Assembly (NCBI GenBank): GCA_948999435.1
Contig: CARJCM010000017.1
Span: 1-22,919, forward strand
Source of the DNA: an uncultured Bacilli bacterium
GTDB taxonomy: Bacteria > Bacillota_I > Bacilli_A > RF39 > UBA660
Length of the DNA stretch: 22,919 bases
Direction: 5' to 3'
Shown here piece by piece: positions 1 to 7,708 of the stretch. The position numbers and the translations under genes are program-made. Under the pieces are notes generated by a model. That model was not told the origin of the DNA and made no database searches. It was given only the letters and a program-made list of their open reading frames with translations. Numbering within the stretch: the first letter of the stretch is position 1; every line of letters begins with the position of its first letter.

Positions 1-49
1 GGACTGTATACTTCTGTATTTTGCCTTCACGTTCTGATGCATCCGCTAT

Positions 50-712
50 GTGGATTTTTTAGATAGTAAAAGAGATAAAGATTCTAATATTGTAACTAAA
101 AACATAACTAATTTTAATTTACCTTTAAAAAAATCGCGAAATGGTGAATATAAAATACCAGCAGAAACTGAAGTAGCAACTTGTTTTACTTCTGATTTTT
201 TCATTGAAGAAGCTGACGAATGGCGAAGTGATGCTTGGGAAATTATTAAAAAAAGACCAGATGTTAATTTTTTAATATGCACTAAAAGAATAGAGCGTTT
301 TTATAAAAACTTACCAAGTGATTGGGGCTTAGGATATGATAATGTTATAATTGCAGTTACTGCTGAAAATCAAGCTATGGCTGATAAACGTATACCTATA
401 TTATTAGAAATACCATCAAAAAGAAAAGCAATATTAGTATCTCCTATTTTAGAATATGTTGATTTAAAAAGGTATTTAAAAACAGGAAAAGTAAATGAAG
501 TATCAGTAGGTGGAGAATCTTATGATAATGCCCGTATTTGTGATTTTGAATGGATTAAGAAAATATATTTAGATTGCAAAAAATACAATGTCAAATTTGA
601 TTTTCATCAAACAGGTTCTAATTTTTTAATGAATGGTAAAGTATATAAAATAAAACATCATGATGAACATAATCAAGCAAAAAAAGGCATGGAATATTTA
701 AAAAAATTATAA
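50..712 (+). CDS. DUF5131 (phage Gp37/Gp68-like) family protein, N-terminally truncated
   Basis: The protein resembles the DUF5131 family, a radical-SAM-like group often carried by phages and accessory islands; its biochemical function is not established. Family-like stretches include CFTSDFFIEEADEWR, the ICTKRIERF segment, the TAENQAMADKR segment, VGGESYDNAR and the C-terminal FHQTGSNF region. The only start I can give is GTG at 50. Family members normally begin earlier with a WNPWHGC-like opening and a cysteine cluster just before this point. Here the upstream frame has a TGA at 35-37 and only one Cys (38-40), so the cluster is missing or shifted. I infer a broken or edge-truncated gene rather than a functional enzyme. 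Its stop lies inside the first copy of a 26-bp repeat. Confidence 0.7.
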   Translation: MDFLDSKRDKDSNIVTKNITNFNLPLKKSRNGEYKIPAETEVATCFTSDFFIEEADEWRSDAWEIIKKRPDVNFLICTKRIERFYKNLPSDWGLGYDNVIIAVTAENQAMADKRIPILLEIPSKRKAILVSPILEYVDLKRYLKTGKVNEVSVGGESYDNARICDFEWIKKIYLDCKKYNVKFDFHQTGSNFLMNGKVYKIKHHDEHNQAKKGMEYLKKL

Positions 713-726
713 TGTATGATATAATT
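701..726 (+). repeat. 26-bp direct repeat, copy 1, with extended -10 promoter element
   Basis: The 26 bases match positions 882-907 with one mismatch (A/G at 716/897). Each copy holds a TGNTATAAT extended -10 (here TG at 717-718, TATAAT at 720-725). Copy 1 covers the stop codon of the DUF5131 gene and lies upstream of a 16-residue relic reading frame starting at 770. Confidence 0.75.
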
Positions 727-933
727 ACCAAAAACACATATAAAAACAACATAGACAGGACGTGATTATATGAAAACTTATATTGTGTTAGATGTATCGA
801 ACCAAGCATTTTATATGTGAATGTTCTAATCGTATGTTAAGTACGAGATCCCTCAGGCAAGAAAAAGATATGTAATGTTTTAAAAAATTATAATGTGTGA
901 TATAATTTTTTTAATTAGTAAAGGAGAAAAACT
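713..933. other. Intergenic stretch with a possible gene relic
   Basis: Between the two copies of the 26-bp repeat lies a short frame with ATG at 770 and TGA at 818-820. It encodes 16 residues (MKTYIVLDVSNQ followed by AFYM) and has a weak purine-rich site upstream. It could be the start of a lost gene, but it is too short to assign to a family. The rest (821-881) has no open frame or clear hairpin. Confidence 0.4.
882..907 (+). promoter_or_regulatory. Direct repeat copy 2 and probable promoter of the methyltransferase gene
   Basis: This is the second copy of the 26-bp repeat. It places an extended -10 (TG at 898-899, TATAAT at 901-906) about 28 bases upstream of the methyltransferase ATG. 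No good -35 hexamer is visible, which fits an extended -10 promoter. Confidence 0.6.
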
Positions 934-1755
934 ATGACAGATTTTAATAAAATTAAAGAATATTACAAAAATTTTGATGAAGATAATAGATTAGTTAAAG
1001 ATAATAGTGGTAAATTAGAATATGAAATGACTTTGAAAAAGCTAAAAAAATATTTACCACAAACAGGAACGATTCTTGATTTAGGAGGAGCTACAGGAAT
1101 ATATACTTTTACACTTGCTAAAGAAGGGTACAAAATGTATTTAGCAGATTTATCACCAGATTTAATTTTAAAAGCTAAAGAAAAAGCAAAAAGAGAAAAT
1201 AATTCTAATGTTATTTCTTGTGATGTAGTAAATGCCATTGATTTAAGTATTTATGAAAATGAAAAATTTGATGTTGTATTCCTATTGGGGCCATTATATC
1301 ATTTATTAGACGAAACAGAAAGAAATAAATGCATTAAAGAAGTAAATAGAGTTTTAAAAAAGGAAGGCTTAGTTTTTGCAAGTTTTATTCCTTATCTTTC
1401 AGGAAGCATAGCTATTGTAGATAGATTTTTTAGACATCCAGAGCAAGTTAATGTAAACAATTTAAAAGAAACATTTAATACAGGTAAGTTTAATAATTTA
1501 GATAAAAGTGGCTTTCAAGAAGGTTATTATCCAACTTCAAATGAAATAGAAGAATTATTAAAAAAAAATAGATTTGAAAAAATTGATATATCTTCTATAA
1601 GAGATTTTGGTTACGAAAAAGAAGACAATATTTATGATATTAAGGATAAGGAAATGTTTGATGCAGTACTAGATTTAATAGAAAAGACAGCATCTTTACC
1701 AGAAATAATCGAATTGTGTGGTCATGCTATGTTTATAGGAAAGAAGGGAATATAA
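934..1755 (+). CDS. Class I SAM-dependent methyltransferase
   Basis: A 273-residue protein with a Rossmann-type methyltransferase core. Motif I is ILDLGGATGIY near residues 47-57 (Asp49 and the Gly-rich loop). The acidic end of strand beta2 is Asp72 (ADLSPD), the motif II region is SCDVVNAIDL, and the motif IV-like segment FDVVFLLGPLYHL spans about residues 112-124. This is the layout of Methyltransf_11/25 enzymes that methylate small molecules or uncharacterised substrates; the substrate cannot be read from sequence. The ATG is preceded by AAAGGAG at a good distance. The gene is intact, unlike its neighbours, and the next gene starts two bases after its stop, so the two were probably co-transcribed. 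Confidence 0.88.
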   Translation: MTDFNKIKEYYKNFDEDNRLVKDNSGKLEYEMTLKKLKKYLPQTGTILDLGGATGIYTFTLAKEGYKMYLADLSPDLILKAKEKAKRENNSNVISCDVVNAIDLSIYENEKFDVVFLLGPLYHLLDETERNKCIKEVNRVLKKEGLVFASFIPYLSGSIAIVDRFFRHPEQVNVNNLKETFNTGKFNNLDKSGFQEGYYPTSNEIEELLKKNRFEKIDISSIRDFGYEKEDNIYDIKDKEMFDAVLDLIEKTASLPEIIELCGHAMFIGKKGI

Positions 1756-1756
1756 A

Positions 1757-2286
1757 ATGGAAAATTTTGATGTATTAAATGAAATGGGAGAATTTACAAA
1801 TGAAATAGCAAGCAGAGAGGAGTGTCACAAAAAAGGATATATCACAAAGCAGTTGTAGTTTTTATTATTAATTCTAAAAATGAAATATTAATTCAGCAAA
1901 GAAGTAATAATAAAAAGTTATGGCCTGATAAATGGGATATAACCGCAGGTGGTCATGTAGATGCTGGCAAATTTGGCTATGAAGCAGTTATAAGAGAAAC
2001 TAAAGAAGAAATAGGAATCGATATAACGGAAAAAGATTTATTATTTATAGGAAGTACAATTTCTCACAATGAACAAAATGATATTATTAATAATCATTTT
2101 AATGAGTTTTATATAGTAAAAAAAGATTTAGATATCAAAAATATTAAATTAGATTTAGAAGAAGTTCAAGATATAAAATGGATATCAAAAGAAGAAATAC
2201 TTAAAATGATTAAAGAGAAAAATACAGAGTTAACAGAAAAATGGAGTTGTTGGGATTATTTAAAAAAATATTTAGAAAGGTTCTAA
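1757..2286 (+). pseudogene. Nudix hydrolase (IDI/YfcD-like), frameshifted near 1845
   Basis: The natural start appears to be ATG 1757, which encodes MENFDVLNEMGEFTNEIASR followed by EECHKKGY, the usual opening of YfcD/isopentenyl-diphosphate-isomerase-like Nudix proteins. That frame stops at 1856-1858. The rest of the protein (HKAVVVFIIN onward) continues one frame away, as if a single base had been lost near 1845-1847. The downstream frame (1822-2286, possible GTG start) keeps the Nudix box: GGHVDAGK then REtKEEiG, with the metal-binding REx2EExG intact. The early Glu of the box (GE in relatives) is Lys here. Nudix enzymes cleave X-linked nucleoside diphosphates. Either the gene is broken, or a shortened protein is made from GTG 1822, or the base was lost in sequencing. 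Confidence 0.75.
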
Positions 2287-2293
2287 AAATATT

Positions 2294-2800
2294 ATGGAAA
2301 AGAAGAAAACCAAAAAAGAAATAGTCAAAATGTTACTTAATAATAAAGAAATAACAATTGATGATGAAGAAGACTTATTAGATTTATTAATTGATGAACC
2401 AATAAGTATTGATGCCCTAAAAGAAGAAGAAAAAAATATAAAATTTGGAGATAGAGTAGCAGACAAAATAACTAAATTTGTTGGTTCTTGGACATTTATC
2501 TTAGGTTTTAGTAGTTTTCTAATCATCTGGATAATAATAAATTTATATATGCTTGATAATTTAGACCCATATCCCTTTATATTACTTAACTTAGTATTGT
2601 CTTGCATCGCTGCCTTACAAGCTCCAGTTATAATGATGAGTCAAAATAGGGAAGCCAAAAGAGATAGTTTAAGAAGTAAAAATGATTATCGAACAGACTT
2701 AAAAAGCGAACTTATTTTAGAAGAATTACATAATAAAATAGAAAATATTGAAAAAAATCAAAAAGAAATATTAAAATTACTAGAAAGTAGAAAAAAGTAA
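2294..2800 (+). CDS. DUF1003 family membrane protein
   Basis: A 168-residue protein matching DUF1003: FGDRVADKITKF (51-62), GSWTFI, then DPYPFILLNLVLSC and APVIMMSQNR (about 91-119). Two transmembrane helices are visible at about 66-88 and 94-115. They follow a charged, acidic cytoplasmic N-terminus and precede a Lys/Glu-rich C-terminus (about 136-166) likely to form a coiled coil. Function is unknown for the family. No clear ribosome site precedes ATG 2294, which lies eight bases after the Nudix stop, so translation may depend on coupling. The next gene overlaps its stop (TAATG). Confidence 0.85.
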   Translation: MEKKKTKKEIVKMLLNNKEITIDDEEDLLDLLIDEPISIDALKEEEKNIKFGDRVADKITKFVGSWTFILGFSSFLIIWIIINLYMLDNLDPYPFILLNLVLSCIAALQAPVIMMSQNREAKRDSLRSKNDYRTDLKSELILEELHNKIENIEKNQKEILKLLESRKK

Positions 2801-3341
2801 TGAAAACAGAATATGAAGCTAGAATATTAGAAATAAATAAAGAAGAATTCATTAAAAAGTTAGAAAATTTAGGAGCAACTAAAGTTGCAGATTATATTCA
2901 AAAAAGATATATTTATGATTTTAATCCTGCTATAAAAGGTAAATGGATAAGACTTAGAGATTAGGCAAAGAAGTAACTTTAACAATTAAAGAAATAAAAA
3001 ATGATAGTATTGATGGTACTAAAGAATTAGAAATTAAAGCAAATGATTTTGATACAACTAATCTGATATTAAATGAACTAGGGTATAAATCACGTTTATA
3101 TCAAGAAAATAAAAGAACAAGATATATGTTAAATAATATTGAAATAGATATTGATACTTGGCCAATGATACCAACCTATGTTGAATTTGAAGGTGATAGT
3201 GAAGAAAATATCATAAAAGCTATTGAAGAATTAGGCTACAAAAAAGAAGATATCATAACATATGGTGTATCTAAAATATATATGCATTATGGTTTAGATA
3301 TCGATGCCTATCAAGAATTAAAATTTGAAAATGAGGCTTAA
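2800..3341 (+). pseudogene. CYTH-domain protein (class IV adenylate cyclase/triphosphatase-like), frameshifted near 2963
   Basis: ATG 2800 overlaps the preceding stop. The first frame encodes MKTEYEARILEINKEEFIKK, then LENLGA, QKRYIYDFNP and WIRLRD, a typical CYTH start with an ExExR-like motif (EYEAR). It ends at TAG 2962-2964. One frame away the protein resumes with GKEVTLTIKE, IDGTKELEI, a YQENKRTRY segment, EIDIDTWPMIPTYVEFEG and LDIDAYQELKF, which completes the CYTH fold. The alternating charged strands (KWIRLR, TLTIKE, RTRY, EIDID, YVEFEG) are the residues that bind triphosphate and metal in this family. A one-base loss (for example gatta/ggc from gattta/ggc) explains the break. The separate open frame from ATG 3126 is only the C-terminal part. 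Confidence 0.78.
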
Positions 3342-3393
3342 GTCTTGTTTTTTAAATATTTATTTGTTAGAATTCTTACTACAGGTGGTTTAA

Positions 3394-4401
3394 ATGACTT
3401 TTAACGATTATTTAAAAATATTTATCGATAATGATTTTCCAGAGTTTTTACAAAAATATTTATATACTGATACATTGCGAATACTTAGAGGTCGAAGTCA
3501 ATTTTGTGGTTGTGATTATACTAAGGTTTATAGTCCAAGACTTTTTTATACAAGATTTCATCATAGTATAATTACAGCTCTTATTAATTATCATTTTACG
3601 CAAGATAAAAAATCAACTATTGCAAGTCTACTTCACGACCGAAATACTCCTTGTTTTGCTCACACTATTGATTATATTTTAGGTGACTATAATATTCAAG
3701 AATCAAGTGAAAGTTTCCATGAAGATGTTTTATTTCAAGATTATGAATTACTTAAAATGTTAAAAGACGATAAAATAGATGTTGCTGAAATAATAGATTT
3801 AAAGAGTTATCCTATTTTAGAAAATAAGTCACCAAAATTATGTGCCGATAGACTAGATGGTGTATTACATACATGTGCTATATGGTTACATACTCATTCT
3901 TTAAATGATATAGCTAAGATTTTTAGTGATTTAACAATTTTAGAAGATAATGATAAATTAGAAATTGGTTTTAAAAGTGAAGAATTTGCTTTAAAATTTG
4001 CTGAGATGGTTTTAGTATATGCTAAAGAATTACAAGCAAACCGTAATAAGTTTGTTACCCAATATTTAAGTGATGTTATAAAACTTTCAATTGAAAAAGG
4101 TTTAATAACAATAGAAGATTTATATACCAAAAGTGAAAGTGAGATTATTGGTATGCTTCAAAATTTACCATCATGGAATCTATTTACAAATGCTTCAAGT
4201 ATAATTAGTAGTGATACTAAACCAAGAGATTCTTATAGTGTTTCAATAGATGTTAAGAAAAGAAATGTTATACCTTTAGTAGATGTTAATGGTATACCAT
4301 TAAGAATAAATGAAGTAAATGAACAAGCAAGAAGTATATATGAAGAGATAGATAATTATCAAGATAAGAAATATGGATTTATAAGAGGATTAAAATTATA
4401 G
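3394..4401 (+). CDS. HD-domain metal-dependent phosphohydrolase-like protein
   Basis: A 335-residue soluble protein. The N-terminal part carries HD-superfamily features: TRFHHSI (His56, His57), the doublet His81-Asp82 in LLHDRNTPCFAH, a further His at 90 and a later Asp in LCADRLDG (152/155). HD proteins use these residues to bind one or two metals and cleave phosphate esters, often of nucleotides. The C-terminal half is helical and ends in a basic tail; I do not recognise a second domain. AGGTGG precedes ATG 3394. A hairpin terminator overlaps its stop, so it is probably a single-gene unit. A nucleotidase or dGTPase-like role is possible but not shown. Confidence 0.75.
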   Translation: MTFNDYLKIFIDNDFPEFLQKYLYTDTLRILRGRSQFCGCDYTKVYSPRLFYTRFHHSIITALINYHFTQDKKSTIASLLHDRNTPCFAHTIDYILGDYNIQESSESFHEDVLFQDYELLKMLKDDKIDVAEIIDLKSYPILENKSPKLCADRLDGVLHTCAIWLHTHSLNDIAKIFSDLTILEDNDKLEIGFKSEEFALKFAEMVLVYAKELQANRNKFVTQYLSDVIKLSIEKGLITIEDLYTKSESEIIGMLQNLPSWNLFTNASSIISSDTKPRDSYSVSIDVKKRNVIPLVDVNGIPLRINEVNEQARSIYEEIDNYQDKKYGFIRGLKL

Positions 4402-4427
4402 AAGAAGTCTAGGCTTTTTCTTTTTTC
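4401..4427 (+). terminator. Rho-independent terminator after the HD gene
   Basis: The stem GAAGAAGT (4401-4408) pairs with GCTTTTTC (4413-4420) with two G-U pairs and a four-base loop, followed by a run of T. The stem begins on the last base of the stop codon. Confidence 0.7.
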
Positions 4428-4471
4428 TTTGATATAATAAAAATATAAAATACGAGTAAGAGTGTATATGT

Positions 4472-4504
4472 TAAGTTAAGTTGCGTTATTTCCAAGTTAA
4501 GTTG
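4472..4504 (+). promoter_or_regulatory. Tandem AAGTTAAGTTG repeats upstream of the XRE-TM gene
   Basis: AAGTTAAGTTG occurs at 4473-4483 and again at 4494-4504. The spacing is exactly 21 bp, two DNA turns. Each copy is itself made of AAGTTAAGTT half repeats. The pair lies 50-80 bases before the start of a DNA-binding regulator gene, so it is a candidate operator; no protein-binding evidence exists in the sequence itself. Confidence 0.45.
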
Positions 4505-4554
4505 GTAGAATGCAACCACCAAATTTTATAAAATAATTCTCGAGGTGAAGAAAT

Positions 4555-5181
4555 ATGTCTACAGGTGAAAAGATATATGAGTTAAGAAAAAAGAAAAATA
4601 TGAGTCAAGAAGAACTTGCTCAAGTGCTTAATGTTTCAAGGCAAACAATAAGTAAGTGGGAAACAGGAGAATCTAATCATGATTTTGACAAAATAGTTCC
4701 TTTATGTAATTTTTTTGAAATATCAACTGATGAATTTTTAAGAGGAAGTAATCCTATTTTAGAAGAAAAAATAGAAAGTGTAAGTAAGAAAAATAAAGCT
4801 TTAACATTTTCAATGTGTATAGTTATATTTATAGTAATGTGTATACTCGATGTAGTATTTGAAAGTATGGGAGTACACGATAGTATAATAGCAATTATTT
4901 CACTAGCGAGTATGGGTTCTATTGCAGTTATTTTAGTCTATTATTTTTTATCAAAGCCATTTGAAGAGATAAATAAAAAAGAAAGTAAAAATAGAAAAAG
5001 AAACAATCTTATAAATTCGATAATTAATTTAATTATAATTTTAGTATATTTAATAAATAGTTTTATTGTGGGATGGGAATATACGTGGATAATTTTAATA
5101 GCGGGTTTATTAATTAAAAAGATTATATTTTTAATCATACTATTAAAAAGTGAAAGAAATGAGGTAAAAAATGAAAGGTAA
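4555..5181 (+). CDS. XRE-family HTH regulator with C-terminal transmembrane helices
   Basis: A 208-residue fusion of a Cro/C1-type helix-turn-helix (about 5-62: the LRKKKNMSQEELAQVL segment, VSRQTISKWETGES) to a membrane region. Hydrophobic helices lie at about 82-102, 110-132, 151-171 and 176-197. It should therefore sit in the membrane with its DNA-binding domain in the cytoplasm. Such proteins are common in Bacillota, usually as envelope- or antimicrobial-responsive repressors, but the ligand is unknown. GAGGTGAA precedes ATG 4555. The last 11 bases overlap the downstream DUF4097 gene, implying translational coupling and a shared task. The tandem 21-bp-spaced repeats upstream suggest self-regulation. 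Confidence 0.88.
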   Translation: MSTGEKIYELRKKKNMSQEELAQVLNVSRQTISKWETGESNHDFDKIVPLCNFFEISTDEFLRGSNPILEEKIESVSKKNKALTFSMCIVIFIVMCILDVVFESMGVHDSIIAIISLASMGSIAVILVYYFLSKPFEEINKKESKNRKRNNLINSIINLIIILVYLINSFIVGWEYTWIILIAGLLIKKIIFLIILLKSERNEVKNER

Positions 5182-6043
5182 TAGTACATTAATTATAACA
5201 AATATCATATTACTAAGTTGTATAGTAGTAGGATTAATTATATTTATGATATATGGTATGAGTGGGAAAATATCATTTTTTGGCAAAAATGTAAAACTAG
5301 TAGATGAAATAAAATATAATGATATAAATATTAATAGTGTTAAAGTAGATGTTAAAAGTTATGATATTGAAATAACAAGTAGTGATACAAACGAAATTGC
5401 AATTGAGATATATGGTAATGAAAAAACTAAAAAAAATACTGAAATAACAAATAGTAATGGAGTATTAAGAATTAGTCAGAAAAGAAGTATAATTTGTTTT
5501 GGTTTTTGTTATACATCAAATATAGTAATAAAATTACCAAAAAGTTATCAAGGCAAATTTGATATAAATAATGTTAGTGGCGATATTATATCAAGGATTG
5601 ATTTTCTAGAGAATGACAATAGTATTACAACAACAAGTGGCGATATAGAGTTACCAACTATTACATCAGGAACCATTAAATCTGTAAGTGGCGATATTAA
5701 AATTAGTTATTTAAAAACTGGAAAAGTTAAAACAACAAGTGGCGATATAGAGATAACTAGTTTTGAAAATGGGGAGATAACTAGTATAAGTGGCGAAATT
5801 GAAATTGATAATTTTATAGGCTCTGGTAGTATTGAGACAACGAGTGGCGACATTAGATTAAATAAGTTTGAGATTCTTGGGAATACAACTATAAATAGTA
5901 CAAGTGGAGATATTAGAGTTAAACTTCTAAATGAAGCTTATATAACTGCAGATACTATAAGTGGTGATAAAGATATTAAAAATTCTCGTGGCGAATATGA
6001 TTTAAAATTAAAAACTATCAGTGGCGATATTGATGTAAGATAA
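5171..6043 (+). CDS. DUF4097-family membrane-anchored beta-repeat protein
   Basis: A 290-residue protein with one N-terminal membrane helix (about 6-28) and a repetitive outer or inner-face domain. The motif SGD(I) or a close variant recurs nine times (about residues 136, 156, 173, 190, 207, 225, 245, 264, 284) at a spacing of 17-20 residues, as expected for coils of a right-handed beta-helix in DUF4097 (YvlB-like) proteins. The preceding part (about 43-130) contains the VDVKSYDIEI-like strands typical of the family and three Cys (109, 113 and a neighbouring aromatic patch). GAGG lies just before ATG 5171. The start overlaps the regulator gene by 11 bases. In other Bacillota, DUF4097 genes accompany PadR or other regulators linked to envelope stress; a sensor or effector role here is inference. 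Confidence 0.82.
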   Translation: MKGNSTLIITNIILLSCIVVGLIIFMIYGMSGKISFFGKNVKLVDEIKYNDININSVKVDVKSYDIEITSSDTNEIAIEIYGNEKTKKNTEITNSNGVLRISQKRSIICFGFCYTSNIVIKLPKSYQGKFDINNVSGDIISRIDFLENDNSITTTSGDIELPTITSGTIKSVSGDIKISYLKTGKVKTTSGDIEITSFENGEITSISGEIEIDNFIGSGSIETTSGDIRLNKFEILGNTTINSTSGDIRVKLLNEAYITADTISGDKDIKNSRGEYDLKLKTISGDIDVR

Positions 6044-6050
6044 GCTTACA
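6034..6050 (+). other. Hairpin over the stop codon of the DUF4097 gene
   Basis: TGTAAG (6034-6039) and CTTACA (6045-6050) form a six-pair stem around the stop codon. There is no T tract afterwards, so it is at best a weak or 3'-protective structure rather than a standard terminator. Confidence 0.3.
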
Positions 6051-6123
6051 AAATTGTAATTATAATATTATAGAAGAATTTGTCAAAATATGATAAAATA
6101 AGAGTAGTAAATGGGGCATTACA

Positions 6124-7698
6124 ATGTTTTATAGAAAAGAGTTAAAGTTAAAAGGAAAAAGTGCTTTTTATCGTAATTGGAAAATGTGTATTATAACATG
6201 TTTTATATTTACTTTATGTATAGGTGGAACACTAATAAGTTTTAGTAATAGTACTGAAGTTAATTATCCTGATAATCTAAATCAAATAAATATCAAATTA
6301 AAAGGTGAGAACAATAGTGATATTGTTAATGATTTTTTAAATGGCATTAAAGGTAAAGAAGATAATATCCCTGAATTTGAAAATGCAACAGAAGGAGTAT
6401 TATCTAATGTTGTAAATAATGTATCTAAATCAGGTTCATATTTATTCGGTTTATTAAATGCAATTAATCAGATGATATTTAAAGATCATATATGGGCAAG
6501 TGTTATTATAATAATTGGTGCTTTGTGTTCATTATTTTATTGGATATTTGTAAGTAAAGTATTAGAAGTAGGAAATGCTAGATTTTATTTAGAGAATAGA
6601 AAATACACAAAAACCAAAACTAATAAATTATTAGTAATCTATAAGTTAAATAAAACTTGTCATGTTGCTTATACAATGTTTTTAAAAAATTTATATTCTT
6701 TATTATGGTGTTTTACGATAGTAGGTGGATTTATCAAATACTATTCTTATATGTTAGTGCCATATATTCTTGCTGAAAATCCTAATATGAAACCGAGTGA
6801 TGTTATTAAATTATCTAGAGATATGATGCATGGCTATAAATGGGAAATGTTTAAATTAGACATATCTTTTATAGGATGGAGAGCTTTAGGTCTTATAACG
6901 TTTAATATCGGAAATATCGTTTTTACAGATCCTTATATGAATGCTACAAAAGTTGAAGCCTATATGTATTTAAGAGAATTATCTAAAACAAAAGGAATTA
7001 AAAACGCTAGTATGTTATGTGACACTAATTTAGATGGTGGCATAGTTTTTGGCGAGTATCCTTTATATGAATATATGTTAAGAGAAACTAAAGAAAATAA
7101 ATGGTTAAGTTTTGATTTTAATCGTAATTACTCTTTATGGGACTATATCTTAATATTCTTTATTTTATCAGGAATAGGATGGATATGGGAGGTATTATTA
7201 CATTTATGTCAGTATGGTAATTTTGTAAATCGCGGTACTTTATATGGTCCTTGGTTACCAATCTATGGTGCTGGATGTGTAGCTCTTTTAGTAATTTTAA
7301 AGAAATATCGTAAAAATCCTTTTATCTATTTTGTTTTAGCTATGATAGTATGTGGACTTATTGAATATGGAACTAGTGTTTATTTAGAACTAGTTCATCA
7401 TATGGCTTGGTGGGATTACACAGGCTTCTTTCTAAATATTAATGGTAGGGTATGTTTAGAAGGGTTATTAGTATTTGGCATAGGTGGTACATTTGTAACC
7501 TATATAGTCGCACCTTTCATCGCCAATATCTTAGATAAAATAAAAAAAGAACATAAAACTATGATATGTCTTATTCTAGTATGTCTTATCGCTTGTGATT
7601 TTTATATATCAGGTAAAAAACCCAATACAGGTGATGGTGTTACTACAGAGATTAAAGATAGTAAAATAGATAAAATTAAAGAGCAAATAAAAAAATAA
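6124..7698 (+). CDS. DUF975 membrane protein fused to a CmpB-type (putative ABC transporter permease) domain
   Basis: A 524-residue polytopic membrane protein. Residues about 1-300 match DUF975: MFYRKELKLKGK start, a membrane helix at about 22-40, then MLVPYILAENPNMKPSDVIK, the LSRDMMHGYKWEMF segment and the IGWRALGL helix, and DPYMNATKVEAY. Residues about 333-465 match the CmpB putative ABC-transporter permease family: a WEVLLHL helix, NRGTLYGPWLPIYG, ILEY-like LIEYGTSVYLE, and WWDYTGFFLNINGRVCLEG. A last helix is followed by a charged cytoplasmic tail. Both families lack a proven transport function, and no ATPase partner lies nearby. The ribosome site is weak (GGGG before ATG 6124). An extended -10 TGATAAAAT ends shortly upstream. 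The gene ends in a terminator and is probably monocistronic. Confidence 0.82.
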   Translation: MFYRKELKLKGKSAFYRNWKMCIITCFIFTLCIGGTLISFSNSTEVNYPDNLNQINIKLKGENNSDIVNDFLNGIKGKEDNIPEFENATEGVLSNVVNNVSKSGSYLFGLLNAINQMIFKDHIWASVIIIIGALCSLFYWIFVSKVLEVGNARFYLENRKYTKTKTNKLLVIYKLNKTCHVAYTMFLKNLYSLLWCFTIVGGFIKYYSYMLVPYILAENPNMKPSDVIKLSRDMMHGYKWEMFKLDISFIGWRALGLITFNIGNIVFTDPYMNATKVEAYMYLRELSKTKGIKNASMLCDTNLDGGIVFGEYPLYEYMLRETKENKWLSFDFNRNYSLWDYILIFFILSGIGWIWEVLLHLCQYGNFVNRGTLYGPWLPIYGAGCVALLVILKKYRKNPFIYFVLAMIVCGLIEYGTSVYLELVHHMAWWDYTGFFLNINGRVCLEGLLVFGIGGTFVTYIVAPFIANILDKIKKEHKTMICLILVCLIACDFYISGKKPNTGDGVTTEIKDSKIDKIKEQIKK

Positions 7699-7708
7699 TT
7701 TGCTTTTT
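7682..7708 (+). terminator. Rho-independent terminator after the DUF975/CmpB gene
   Basis: AGCAAAT (7682-7688) pairs with ATTTGCT (7698-7704), followed by T residues. The stem encloses the end of the coding sequence and the TAA stop. Confidence 0.65.

Noticed and set aside
618..809. Minus-strand open frame of 63 codons rich in Phe, Ile and Leu
   Set aside because: It is the shadow of Lys/Asn-rich coding sequence and has no ribosome site or family features; several similar minus-strand frames elsewhere were dropped for the same reason.
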